In this document: positions 1-9,642 of the stretch, piece after piece
Position numbering within the stretch: the first letter of the stretch is position 1
Layout of the letters: the number at the start of each line of letters is the position of its first letter
Source of the DNA: Podospora pseudocomata
Taxonomy: Eukaryota > Ascomycota > Sordariomycetes > Sordariales > Podosporaceae
DNA length: 64,000 bases
Reading direction: 5' to 3'
NCBI RefSeq assembly: GCF_035222375.1
Contig: NC_085889.1
Location: 3,906,001 to 3,970,000 of the forward strand
Notes under the pieces: generated by a model
The model's database searches: none
Seen by the model: the letters and a program-made list of their open reading frames with translations, nothing else
Told to the model about the DNA's origin: nothing
Program-made: the position numbers and the translations under genes

Positions 1-516
1 AAGGAGAACCAGGGCTTCCGCGTCATCATGACCAACTTCAACCACGAGCGCATCGGCATCATCATCCAGTGCCTCCGCTTCTCCCGCGTCTGCTACGAGG
101 AGTCGGTCAAGTACGCCAACAAGAGGAGGACGTTTGGCAAGAAGCTGATTGAGCACCCCGTCATCCGGCTCAAGCTGGCGCACATGGCAAGGCAGATCGA
201 GGCGTCGTACAACTGGTTGGAGAATGTGATTTACCAGTGTGAGAAGATGGGCGATACCGAGGCTATGCTTCGTCTCGGCGGCCCCATTGCCGGTCTCAAG
301 GCTCAGGCTACCGTCACGTTTGAGTTCTGCGCCCGTGAGGCGTCGCAGATTTTCGGCGGCTTGTCCTACTCTCGCGGTGGGCAGGGTGGAAAGGTCGAGA
401 GGCTGTACCGTGATGTGAGGGCTTATGCTATCCCTGGCGGTTCCGAGGAGATTATGCTTGACCTCAGCATCAGGCAAAGTATGAGGGTTGCCAAGATGTT
501 GGGTATGAAGCTTTAG
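1..516 (+). CDS. Acyl-CoA dehydrogenase family, C-terminal part (5' end outside window)
   Basis: The open frame runs in from base 1, so the gene is cut by the window edge; the first visible Met codon (28) is internal. The 171 visible residues are the C-terminal helical domain of an acyl-CoA dehydrogenase: the RIGII...RFSRVCYEESVKYANKRRTFGKKL segment (helix with the family's R-x-x-FGK signature), a central helix pair, and the late FGGLSYSRGG and RDVRAYAIPGGSEEIMLDL segments that close the FAD site. The family oxidises acyl-CoA thioesters to enoyl-CoA with FAD, in mitochondria or peroxisomes. The sequence shown does not settle substrate chain length. The ending MKL is not a canonical peroxisomal signal. 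The stop is TAG at 514-516. Confidence 0.9.
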   Translation, partial: KENQGFRVIMTNFNHERIGIIIQCLRFSRVCYEESVKYANKRRTFGKKLIEHPVIRLKLAHMARQIEASYNWLENVIYQCEKMGDTEAMLRLGGPIAGLKAQATVTFEFCAREASQIFGGLSYSRGGQGGKVERLYRDVRAYAIPGGSEEIMLDLSIRQSMRVAKMLGMKL

Positions 517-1189
517 GGGAGGGTTGTTGTACAAAAGATGGGTCCTGTAAGAATGGTGTACCAGTATGGGTGGTCGGCGGTAGACGGCATCGTTTCATAT
601 TTCTCTCTCTTTTGGTTTTTCATCATCTGTTCTTAGCATGATATCAACAACAGATTTGTTTTTTTTTTTTCTATTTTTCGGTTATAAGAATGGCATTTGG
701 ATAGGATGTTCTGGTGGTGGAGCTGTCATGGGGTGTAGCGGGAGCATAGAAATATATCTGATCAACATTAAACTTGTCTTCAACTTGCTCGCTGTTGTAT
801 AGTGGACTTGCACATGGTTTCGATGGCTGTGCCCCCTTGTAATCGTGAGAAATGCCAACACAAAGTGTCAAAAGGCCCCCGGTCCTCTAAATGTCATGGC
901 TGAGCTCCCAGCAAGAATCCCACGCAGTGACGAAGAATGTCTACTATATTCTCCCTCTCCGCATCCACACTAGAAGATACCCCCAAATATACATCTACCC
1001 CTGTTCTTCAGAGCGCCATCCATTCCAAACCATCTATCTCCCGATTTCGAGAATCATACATTTGCAACCCCCAAACGCCAGCCAAACAAAAAAACCCCTG
1101 CGCTTTCCCATCTATGATACCAAATAATACAATTCTTTTTTCCCGGCGTTCCCTGAGCACGGGGAAGAACCCACCCTTCCCTTATATCA
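517..1189. other. Intergenic, convergent 3' ends
   Basis: This stretch lies between the acyl-CoA dehydrogenase stop and the SYS1 stop on the other strand. It contains T-rich and C-rich tracts typical of 3' untranslated regions. The short ORFs here have no protein-like features. Confidence 0.6.
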
Positions 1190-1943
1190 TCACCTCGTGC
1201 CCGACCCCTCCCCCGGCGGCATATCAACCATCTCATACCCCCCCCCACCATCCCTCCCCCTCCCCCTCCCCCGTCCCCTGCTAAACCCCTGCTCCAGATC
1301 TTCCTCCCCGTCCCCCGCCCCCCTCACATGCTCATTCGAGTTCCTCAGCTCCCCAGGCTGCGACTGCCCCCTCGCATGCCCGTTATTGTTGCCGGCACCA
1401 TTCCCCCCAAACGAAATCGGCTTCAGCTCCCTATACCTACACCCCCAAGTCCCGAGCACCACCCCCAGCACGCTAGCGCAGGCCATGCTCACCCACCAGG
1501 CCATGTGCTTCGGGAGCTCGCCCGTGTAGAAGGTGACGACGACGAGGTGGATGAAGTGGAGGGAGAGGGCAAAGTCGGTGACGAGTTTGGATCGGCCTAT
1601 CAGGACTACTATCGCGGCGCCCCTGTACAAACGAACAAACGTCAGTACCGGGTTGAAAATCAAAATGGGGGAGAGGAAAGGGGAAAACAAACATCAACAC
1701 CCCCCCGTTCAGCATCGCGAGGAACCCGCAAAGCCACCCCTGCGTCGTGTCCCCTCTTATGCTCTGCCATCCCAGCACCAGGTCGAGGGTGAATGCTGTG
1801 CCCGCTACCAGGGCGGAGAAGAGGAGGAGGGTGAAGCTGAAGGTGTAGTACAGCGCCTGGAGGGCGAGGATCTGGGAGGCGATTTTGAGGGGGGGGAGTT
1901 CGGAGAGGGAGCCTGGGCGAGGGGGGCGGCGGCGGCGGGCCAT
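1190..1943 (-). CDS. SYS1: Sys1-like Golgi/TGN integral membrane protein
   Basis: Two exons (1943-1693 and 1622-1190) are joined across a 70-nt intron (1692-1623; donor GTTTGT, branch-like CTGAC, acceptor TACAG), giving 227 residues. The product has four hydrophobic helices in the Sys1 order: LQALYYTFSFTLLLFSALVA after a basic N-terminus (MARRRRPPRPG), GWLCGFLAMLNGGVLMGAAIV, FALSLHFIHLVVVTFYTGEL and WWVSMACASVLGVVLGTWGCRY. Splicing between NGGVLM and GAAIVVLIGRSKL restores the continuous third helix region and is the main reason for the join. Sys1 recruits the Arf-like GTPase Arl3/ARFRP1 to Golgi membranes. The cytosolic tail ends in an Arg-Gly repeat (GRGRGRGRDGGGG), encoded by a pyrimidine-rich tract near 1240-1290. 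It is transcribed divergently from COA6. Confidence 0.88.
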
Positions 1944-2502
1944 TTTGTTATCGTCGTGTACGGTGGGTATGGAACGTCTCGCTATCGGGGCATATCTCGA
2001 GGAGGGAACGCGCGCGCGGTCGCAAAAGTCTGGATGGGATCCGTGTACTCGGTAAGGAGCTCGGAATGCTCCTGGGGGTTTATTATGATGGGGTTGTGTC
2101 GAGCCAGTCGTCGATTATATCTCTGCCGTTTGTATCTTGCTTCTTCGATATACCTGTCTCTCCAAGCAGAGTGTTTCAATCAAGTCCCCGTCGTCAAGCC
2201 CAAGGAAGTGTTTAAAAAAATTAACTGTCTGGCGCATCAAATGTCAAAGAAAGATACCTGGCTGTGCTGTGCTTCCTCCACAGGCGCACCGCTGCAGCCC
2301 CCTGTCCCGTCCAACGGTACGTAAGATTACATAATCTAACCTTGAACATTAGTAGCCCACCCACCCCCCCCAACCCCAACCCCCTGGCTCCCCACATTTT
2401 CCCCAATCCCTGTTTCCGGCCGGCAACTGCCATCATCTTCAACCTTCCACCAACACTACCACTATATCCCACCACCCGACGACAGCAAGCAAAACCGCAA
2501 CT
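1944..2502. promoter_or_regulatory. Shared divergent upstream region of SYS1 and COA6
   Basis: A 559-bp gap separates the two divergent start codons. No specific promoter element stands out. ORFs that cross it are extensions of the SYS1 antisense strand and are not credible genes. Confidence 0.5.
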
Positions 2503-3044
2503 ATGGGCTGGCTATCCTCCTCCTCCCCCGAAGACCAACGCTCCCAAGAAATCCGCGCCGGCACCGTCGCCCCCTCCCGCGCCGAGCGGGCCCGCTGCTG
2601 GGAGGCCCGCGACGGGTATTTTGCCTGCCTGGACAAGAACAACATTGTGGACGCGCTGAAAGAGGAGAAAGCCGCTGGCAAGGCTTGCGGGGCGGAGGGC
2701 AAGGTTTTTGAGAGGGATTGTGCTGCTCAGTGGGTAGGTTTTGCAGCCTCTTTATTTTTTTTTATTCTTTTACCTTCCTTCTGTTACTGGGATGAGGTGG
2801 AGGGGGATACACAGAATATGTCTCTCAGGAGGATGGGTGGAAAGAGAAGGGTTGGAGGGAGGAGTGGTTATGAACTTTTGTTGTGTCTCGGAAGAATGTT
2901 TTATTGATACGACCGAAAATATAGGTAACATACTTCAAAAAGTGGCGCGTCCAAGACATCCAAAAACGTCAACGCATCAAGGAGCTCGAGGCCCAAGGCG
3001 CAAACAGGCTGGACGTGCAGACCGACTTCACGCCAAGGGGTTAA
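2503..3044 (+). CDS. COA6: Cytochrome c oxidase assembly factor 6 (twin Cys motif)
   Basis: Two exons (2503-2733, 2925-3044) flank a 191-nt intron (donor GTAGGT, acceptor ATATAG) and encode 116 residues. The protein carries the Coa6/COX6B-type pair of cysteine motifs: a CX9C motif in the ERARCWEARDGYFACLD segment and a CX10C motif from KACGAEG to ERDC. This exact CX9C/CX10C spacing is characteristic of Coa6. The family works in the mitochondrial intermembrane space in copper delivery to the Cox2 CuA site; import by the Mia40 disulfide relay is expected. Exon 2 supplies the conserved aromatic-basic segment VTYFKKWRVQDIQKRQR. The intron is longer than the others here; I saw no embedded RNA. Confidence 0.88.
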
Positions 3045-4078
3045 AGGGGGGACTTGAGAGCAGGGGAAGGGAGAAGTGTGACGATAGGAGGAAGTGTAAA
3101 TGTACAATATGAACAACCTCACCAGGTTGAACGGATATCAAAATATGGAGACGGAAATACCTTAGGGGAAGGAAGGAACAAGGCGTTTACAGGAGCCATA
3201 CCCATAACAAGAACCATGAGATAAATAAGGGAACATTCACAACTCATCATCCAAAGCCAATAATATCAAATGATAAATGTAGTAGTATAACAACATCTAT
3301 ATACAATCCCCTCTCCTTCTCCCGCTCCCCCCTCCCCCATCTAAATAAGCACCACCACCCCCTCTCTCCTCTTTCAAAGAAAACCCAAACGATGTAAACC
3401 CACTCTCCCAAACGACAGCACCAAGTAAAAAAAATCCTATTTCAATTCCCATACAGCAAAACAACAAAAACAACACCAACAACAACAGACATCCCATACA
3501 TTTCTCCCCACCAACCTACCCGACCATCCAAAACATTCAATGCAGACAGGCGGTAACAAAACGTCTAAAGCACTACTGAACAATACCCCTCTTTCTAACA
3601 ATAAACCTCAACCATCAACCAAGAACAAACTGTGTCTCTGTAATGAATGAAAAGTGAATGAGAAAAAAAAGAGCGTCCATAATCAGGATCGTCAGTCAGC
3701 CTCAGTGTAATAGCAGTCCCCTCCAACAAACATATCGGCCCCTTTGGTTGATTGTAAAAAGAATAATGTGTGTGTAATGTCTGATAAAAACTGTATGTTG
3801 AATAAGAAAGCAAGAAGAGAAAAAAATGAGTTTTTGTGTGTGTATGTGTCCTTGTAAGAGAGAGAGGTGTTTTGTGCAGTTGGTATCATGAGGTCTGGTT
3901 CTTCCAAGATAACGACACACAGAGAGAGACAGAGAGAGAATGAAAAGGAGAGAGAAGAAAAACGACAAGAAAAGGGGGTTCCTGATCCACCCCACTGAAT
4001 TCAATCAAACGCAACAGCAACAAAAAAAACGCAAAGAAACAAAGCCAAATCCCAGTTTCCATCCATCATCCTCCCCCC
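3045..4078. other. Intergenic, A/C-rich; convergent 3' ends of COA6 and MSS4
   Basis: The stretch is low in complexity, with A-rich, CT-rich and GA-rich runs (for example GAGAGAGAC repeats near 3915-3960). The ORFs here are repetitive and unconvincing. It probably holds both 3' untranslated regions. Confidence 0.5.
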
Positions 4079-4270
4079 TTAGTAATCATTAAGCCGCTCG
4101 CTACACAACTTTCCCTTTCCTACTTCCCCCTCCTCCTTCTCATCCTCAATCCTAATCGTGACGATCGCCACCGACGAACCCGAAAACCACATCTCCCTCG
4201 TCCTCTCCCAATCCCTCTGATCAGGCGTCACCACCCTCTTGCCCTTTTCCATTGTCGAGCCGTCATCCCT
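4079..4270 (-). other. In-frame 63-codon extension beyond the MSS4 TAG stop
   Basis: Directly after the MSS4 TAG (4273-4271) the same frame stays open for 63 codons, down to a TAA at 4081-4079. The codons are GC3-rich and the reading looks like protein, with a Trp-containing core (RDWERTREMWFSGSSVAI) and an acidic stretch. I see no intron that would skip the TAG in frame. It is either a former or alternative C-terminus behind a nonsense mutation, a readthrough extension, or chance. See findings. Confidence 0.5.
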
Positions 4271-7200
4271 CTAAGAACTCCCATTGACCCTCGGCAGCGG
4301 GGGCAGCGCCTTATCCAAACTATCCCTACTGATCTGGTTCTTCACATGCCCCTGGTCCAACCGGCTCTTTTGGCTCCCCGACAAGCTCCTCAACCCGCCA
4401 CCTTGACCATACCCGCTATCCACGCTGTCTGGCTTCATCATGGTGTGATGCGAGACGCCGCCATAGCCATGGCCTGTTTTGGGCGGCGTCGGAGGCGGTC
4501 TCCCTGAATCGCTGCCCCTACTCCTACCACCCATCAAATGGCTGGTAAAGGTCCCTGTGCGGAAATCATCACCGTCCTTTGCGGGGGTGGGCGGTCGGTG
4601 GTCGTCTTCTTGACTGAGACGACTCGTGTGTGATTTCTGACTGCGGCGGGACTTGGTTGACTGGCTTTCAGCCGCTTCCTCTACCACCGGCAGAACTGCT
4701 GTGTCTCGACGGTCACCAAGCGGTGGGGACTGATGTTTCCCGCTGCTGGAACCAGGGTTATTGGACGGAGAGGCGGTAGTTCGGAGAGTTCGATCAGGTA
4801 TGTTCTCCTCGCTCGGGCCGCGATGCTCGCTTCTCCTTGCTTGCTCCTCAGCCTTTTGCATCGTGAGCTCAACCTCGGGAGATTTCATGCCCGACGACGA
4901 GGCTCCCGGTGGCGCTGGAGGGAGGTAGCTTGGTACTGGAGGAGCTGCATTCGACGAGCGGCCCCGGAGACTATTCCAGCTGCCTACCCGTTGTCGTTCC
5001 TCCGAGGCGGCAGCAGCTGCTTGGGCCGCGTCTCTTTCTTGAGCTTCTCGCAAAGCCTCCTCCTGTGACATTGTTACGCCGTTGATAAAGTTGATGAATC
5101 TCTCGCCGTACTCATGTGGCGGGAGGGCCGAGATCTGCGTGCGATCGCTCGACAGGCCCTTCCAAAAGTGCTCGATCTTTTTGATCATGCCGTACTGTAG
5201 TCATGTTAGCACACCCCCTCCTTCAGTCTGACGAGAAACTTACGTGAGTGAGACAATCAATCACCCCCAGGTAGTAAATCTCATCCCCCGGTGCATTATC
5301 CTCATGCGTCGCCCTGAATCCTCCATCATCCTGGTTAAACACAAAGCCGGACTTCTGCCCGTCCTCAAGCTCATCCGGCATCCTGCTACTAGTTTCGCCC
5401 ATGGGCACTGGCTTCTCCGTCTGGATCATCTGCCTCAGCTCTCTCGCCTTCCGCTGGTTCTCCAGCTTTGACGGCGTCCTCATCAGAACCGAGTGAGGGT
5501 TCTCATCCTCCGGAACGCCATTGCCCCCCGGGTTGAACACCCGCAACGTCTTATCCCGTAAGTTTTCCTCGTTCCCTCTCTGAAGATCGTGGATGCCTAT
5601 CAGCAGCGAGTAATCCATGATGTGCAGCTTCTGCAACAACCGCACATCCTTCTGCAGTTGCTCCAAGAACATCTTCTTTTTCTGAATCCCCAGCTCAAGA
5701 TGTCTCTTCCGCCGCAGCCAGTTCAGATCCTTCAGCGTTGCCCTCGGGTTGTTCGCCAGCTCCTCCTCCCTGTAGTCTCGCCCAATCGTCGAGCCCTTCA
5801 AGTCGAAAGTCTGGTGGATGTCCCGGTGTGGCGGGAACAGGTTGTTCATGACGACAAAGTGGATCTTTTTGCCGTAGGGCATCTTGACCCGGTGAAGACC
5901 GTAAAACTGCGAAAGCAGAGTGTTGGGGTTGTTGGTGACATGCTGGTAGTAATCCTTCAAGATCTTCCTGAGAAACTTGTGCTCGGCGTGGTGGATCGTC
6001 TTGATGATGTACTTGTAGTCCCGCGAAAAGTAGAAAAAGCTTCCACTCTTGCCCGGCGACCCAAGCTCTGACAAGATGTACTTACCCGTCAAGGACATGA
6101 GATAGTCGGCGGGATCGAGGCGGAACAGTGCTCGCAGGTGGCGGAAGACCCACGGAGCATAGTCCTTGAACTTGAAGTCGTACTTGGCCGACGGCACCAG
6201 TTCGTTTCCGGCACTTTCTGAATGTTAGCTTAGTTTCCTGGAGTTGCCGATCGTTCCACTCACATATCGAAAGTAGACTTCTGCTTGACGTCGAAGTCGG
6301 CGTCCGTCAGCTGCCGGTCAAGTTTCGCGTTGGTTCTCGACACGGCCACACGGATGCCAGTCAACATATTGTATGCCGTCACCCAGTTCGCGTGCGTCTC
6401 ATCCACCTTTGTCCCGACCAGCACCCTGTCATCATCCTCAATTTCCCTCCTTCTTCTCTTGGTAGCGCGCTTTTGCCTGTACGCTTCGGCCCACCGCATG
6501 GCATCTTCATCCGGCATCACCTCATGGTGGGCCTCCGAATGGAGAGATCTCGTGTTCCTCCTAGCCAAACTCAACGATGCTCTCCTAACTCCGCCGCCAA
6601 TGGTGGGCGAGAATCTGCCGCTAGCATAACCTTCGGCCCCATCCCGCGATCCGCGCCCTTGTGTTACCTTGGGAACCTCGAGTGTGTGACGGTGCTTGAT
6701 CCCAGGGGCAGGTGGTGGTGGTGGTGCTAGCGGGCCTGAGGCAGTCGGGCCGGGAAATGGAGGGGAAGAATATCTGTGTGGCGCCTTTTGGTTTTTCGGT
6801 TCCGGGCTTAAAGAATCGGACGTCGCGGTCGAGGCGTTGACAGGCAAGGTTGCTACCGACGACTCGTTGTTATCCTGAACTGTGCGAATGCCCCCTTTAC
6901 TTATTGGCCGCGCATATGGGTCGGCCTGCGCGGTACCGTTACCGTCGAGTCCTGAACTGACAGATATCCGCGGAAAGGCCTCTTGCGGGCTCGATGTTGT
7001 TGAATCATTCCCCCTTCCATTAGCCTTTAGCGTCCTGTCCACCAACACTGTCGAATTGCCATTCGGTAGTGGTTTGCGGCTCGTCGAGTCGATCGTGGTG
7101 TTGCCCAATCCGTTCGTCAATCCTCCAGCAGGACTGCCATTTGGCAGCGTGTTCATACTTGGGGGAGCCTTTTTCGGATATTCCCCATTCACGTCGTGGT

Positions 7201-7432
7201 TGAGTCGCGTTCGCGGGTCGGCAGAGGCCTCGGAGGTTTGTGAAGAATTAGACGAGTTGTAGGAGCTCTCGTCGAAGCTCTCGTTGGATGTGTGTGAGTG
7301 TGGCTGGCGCGCAACGTGTACATTGACTTTGCCGGGGTTCGACAGGCCGTACTGGGCGGCTTGATCGAGGTGCACGAGGCCCGAGGATTGGGAGTCGATT
7401 GCCGCACTTCCGTCCGGCAGGAAGGAGGGCAT
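4271..7432 (-). CDS. MSS4: Phosphatidylinositol-4-phosphate 5-kinase (Mss4/Its3 type)
   Basis: Three exons (7432-6264, 6213-5244, 5194-4271) are joined across introns of 50 nt (GTGAGT...AAAG) and 49 nt (GTAAGT...TACAG), giving 1020 residues. The N-terminal ~340 residues are disordered and Ser/Pro-rich. The kinase core runs from about 391 ([20 protein letters not shown]) and contains [13 protein letters not shown] (ATP-binding Lys region), [11 protein letters not shown] (~525) and the catalytic [11 protein letters not shown] (~589). After a variable insert it ends with [24 protein letters not shown] and an [11 protein letters not shown] helix. The enzyme makes PI(4,5)P2 at the plasma membrane, for actin and cell-wall integrity control. 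The start at MPSFLPDG is preferred; an upstream Met at 7801 adds a poorly structured extension. An in-frame open extension follows the stop. Confidence 0.92.
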
Positions 7433-9642
7433 CGCGTGTCGGGTCGTGAGATTTGGGGGCTTCTGGCTGTTCCAAGATTCGATTGATATTACGGACGGTC
7501 GGCAGTGGCGCACATGCTCTCTCACACTCTCTCGATAACTCGATACAGACACAGGGTGATTGGCAAAAGGAAGGGGGCAGGGGCAGGACAGCGTCAAACA
7601 GGAGAACAAGGAAGTGTAGTCGGAATTGATGATGATGATGATGGATGGGTTCCGCCGCGTCGGGCTCGATTCGTCGGCTTTGGGATGCGAAATGGAGGGA
7701 AGGGCAAAAGCAAGGCCGAGTTGGATTGATTGTGTCGACGGTCGGTTGTGGTTCAGCTGGTCTGGGCGGGAATCTTTGCTGCGCAGGGGCCGAAAGAACA
7801 AGCAGAACGCCGCTTGGCGGTACGGTACGGAGCAACAGAGTATGTACGCTGTCGTGGCATTCGCTCTCAGGCTTTACTTGTTCTCTTCTGGTCCTCACAG
7901 CGTAGGTAGATCAACAAATTGGAAGGATTCATGAGTATTTTGATTATGGACGAAAAGAAAAAGGAAAAAAAAACTCCGTCGGTGCTGTGCTGTGCTGTAC
8001 TGTGCTGCGCTGTGGTGCTGCGCTGTAGCCAGGCGCAGTGCTCTCGGTTTAGGTAGTTACCTGTAAAAAGCCCAGACCACCCCGCCATTTCAAAACTCCA
8101 GTGGTCAGCAACAACCCCGTTGCGAGGCGACACGGGACTCGGCGCCGAGACAAACGCACCCCGTTGCTTTTGACCTTGCGACGATCACCAGTTTTCAAAG
8201 AGTGCATTTCCGCTGGCTTTAGGGAATATTCCGGGATTTTCAAACTATATGTCTTCCTTTTCTCCTGATCAGTCTGCCTACATAGAACTGAAATGGCTGG
8301 AAAAGAGAGGACATTCCCAGAGCACCATCCCCCTTATCTCTCTCCAAAACTGGTCGGCCGACCCATTGCCCCCGACCTTCCGTTCAAAGGTGATCTCCCG
8401 TGCTTCGCGTTTTTCACTCTCCCCCCCAAGCAATTACATCATTTTTGTACATACTTGGTCCCCAAATCAACCGGGCTGCCTCTCGTTTATTTACCACCAT
8501 CATCAACAAAACAGTGGGTTTTGCCGTGTCCAGTTTGCCCATAAAATCCCACTTGCTCATTTAAAGCAACGGCTTCCCCTGTCTCTGGCTGCTCCGTCCG
8601 TCGGGCCTTCGGCGCCTGAAAAGGAGGCTTGGTCCCTGGCATTCCTGGGTACAGGATATATGTAGCTAGGCCCAGTGTCGAGACGACTATTCTGTCCGCA
8701 GCCCAGCCATACAGAGCCCTTTGTTCCCACATGGCAGATACCAAGACGGAAGACGGCAACAGCGGCAACAAAAACCCTCCTTTTGCACACATTGTCAATC
8801 CCTTCTCGCCAAAAAAGGCAGCTGTTTCAAAACCTTCAAAATCATCTGTCATGAGTATTCTCTCCTTTCTCAACGGAGTTTCCCGTCAACCCCGTCTGCG
8901 CTCTGCAGAAACTGTTCTCGCTTGCCTGTCCCAAATTCCCGGTCATGCAGCTTGTTAGCGTCGTCATGGAGGCTGACGGCGGAGTTTGTAAGATTGCAGA
9001 AGGGAGTTTCTATTTCTGGCATGTCAGTCAGCCAGCCCCCCTGAATACTATCGCAGCCTTGTTTTCTTTTGGGACTTCCAGAAGGTTTCTTGATCAGGCT
9101 TATGAAAAGAATGAGACACATCCTGGATGAAGACAGAAAGGATATAGTATCACAGGTGTCCCGATTTGCATTCATCTTCACAAAACAATTAATATAAAGT
9201 AGCCATCTTTTCAGCCCCTATCGGCCACGGCGTCTACATATATTTATAACCATCCATTGACTGATTTTCTCACCATCCCTATTCCATCCACAGCATACAA
9301 GTCCAAGAATAGTGTCAACTTCAATCATGAATTCAACTTGCGTCTGTCTCACTAGGTATCTCGTGCTCGTGCTCCCAAATCCCGTGCTTTCGCTCGTCAT
9401 CCCATGCAAAAATGTTGCCAGTTACAATGAAAAGAAAAAAAAAACCCCCATCCAATCCAATCAAAAAGGGTCCCGGTGTTCCCATCCATGACATGACCAC
9501 CACATATTCTCCCATCGCGGGGTATCCCGCCAAAAAGAAACAAAACACATCCATACAATGCAACCCAAGATGCAGATGCCAACATGCAGAAAACAAGGTA
9601 TGTCATCATCACCCATCATGCCATTCAACCTCGCCCCAACCC
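7433..9642. other. Long upstream/intergenic region between MSS4 and allantoinase
   Basis: About 2.2 kb without a convincing gene. The part next to MSS4 is probably its leader and promoter. An imperfect TGTGC-type microsatellite lies at about 7978-8035. ORFs of up to 138 codons on both strands lack domain-like sequence. Confidence 0.5.
7978..8035. repeat. Imperfect pentanucleotide microsatellite (GCTGT-type)
   Basis: Repeated GCTGT/GCTGC units with single-base variants lie in the upstream region of MSS4. It is a simple repeat and no function is visible. Confidence 0.75.
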
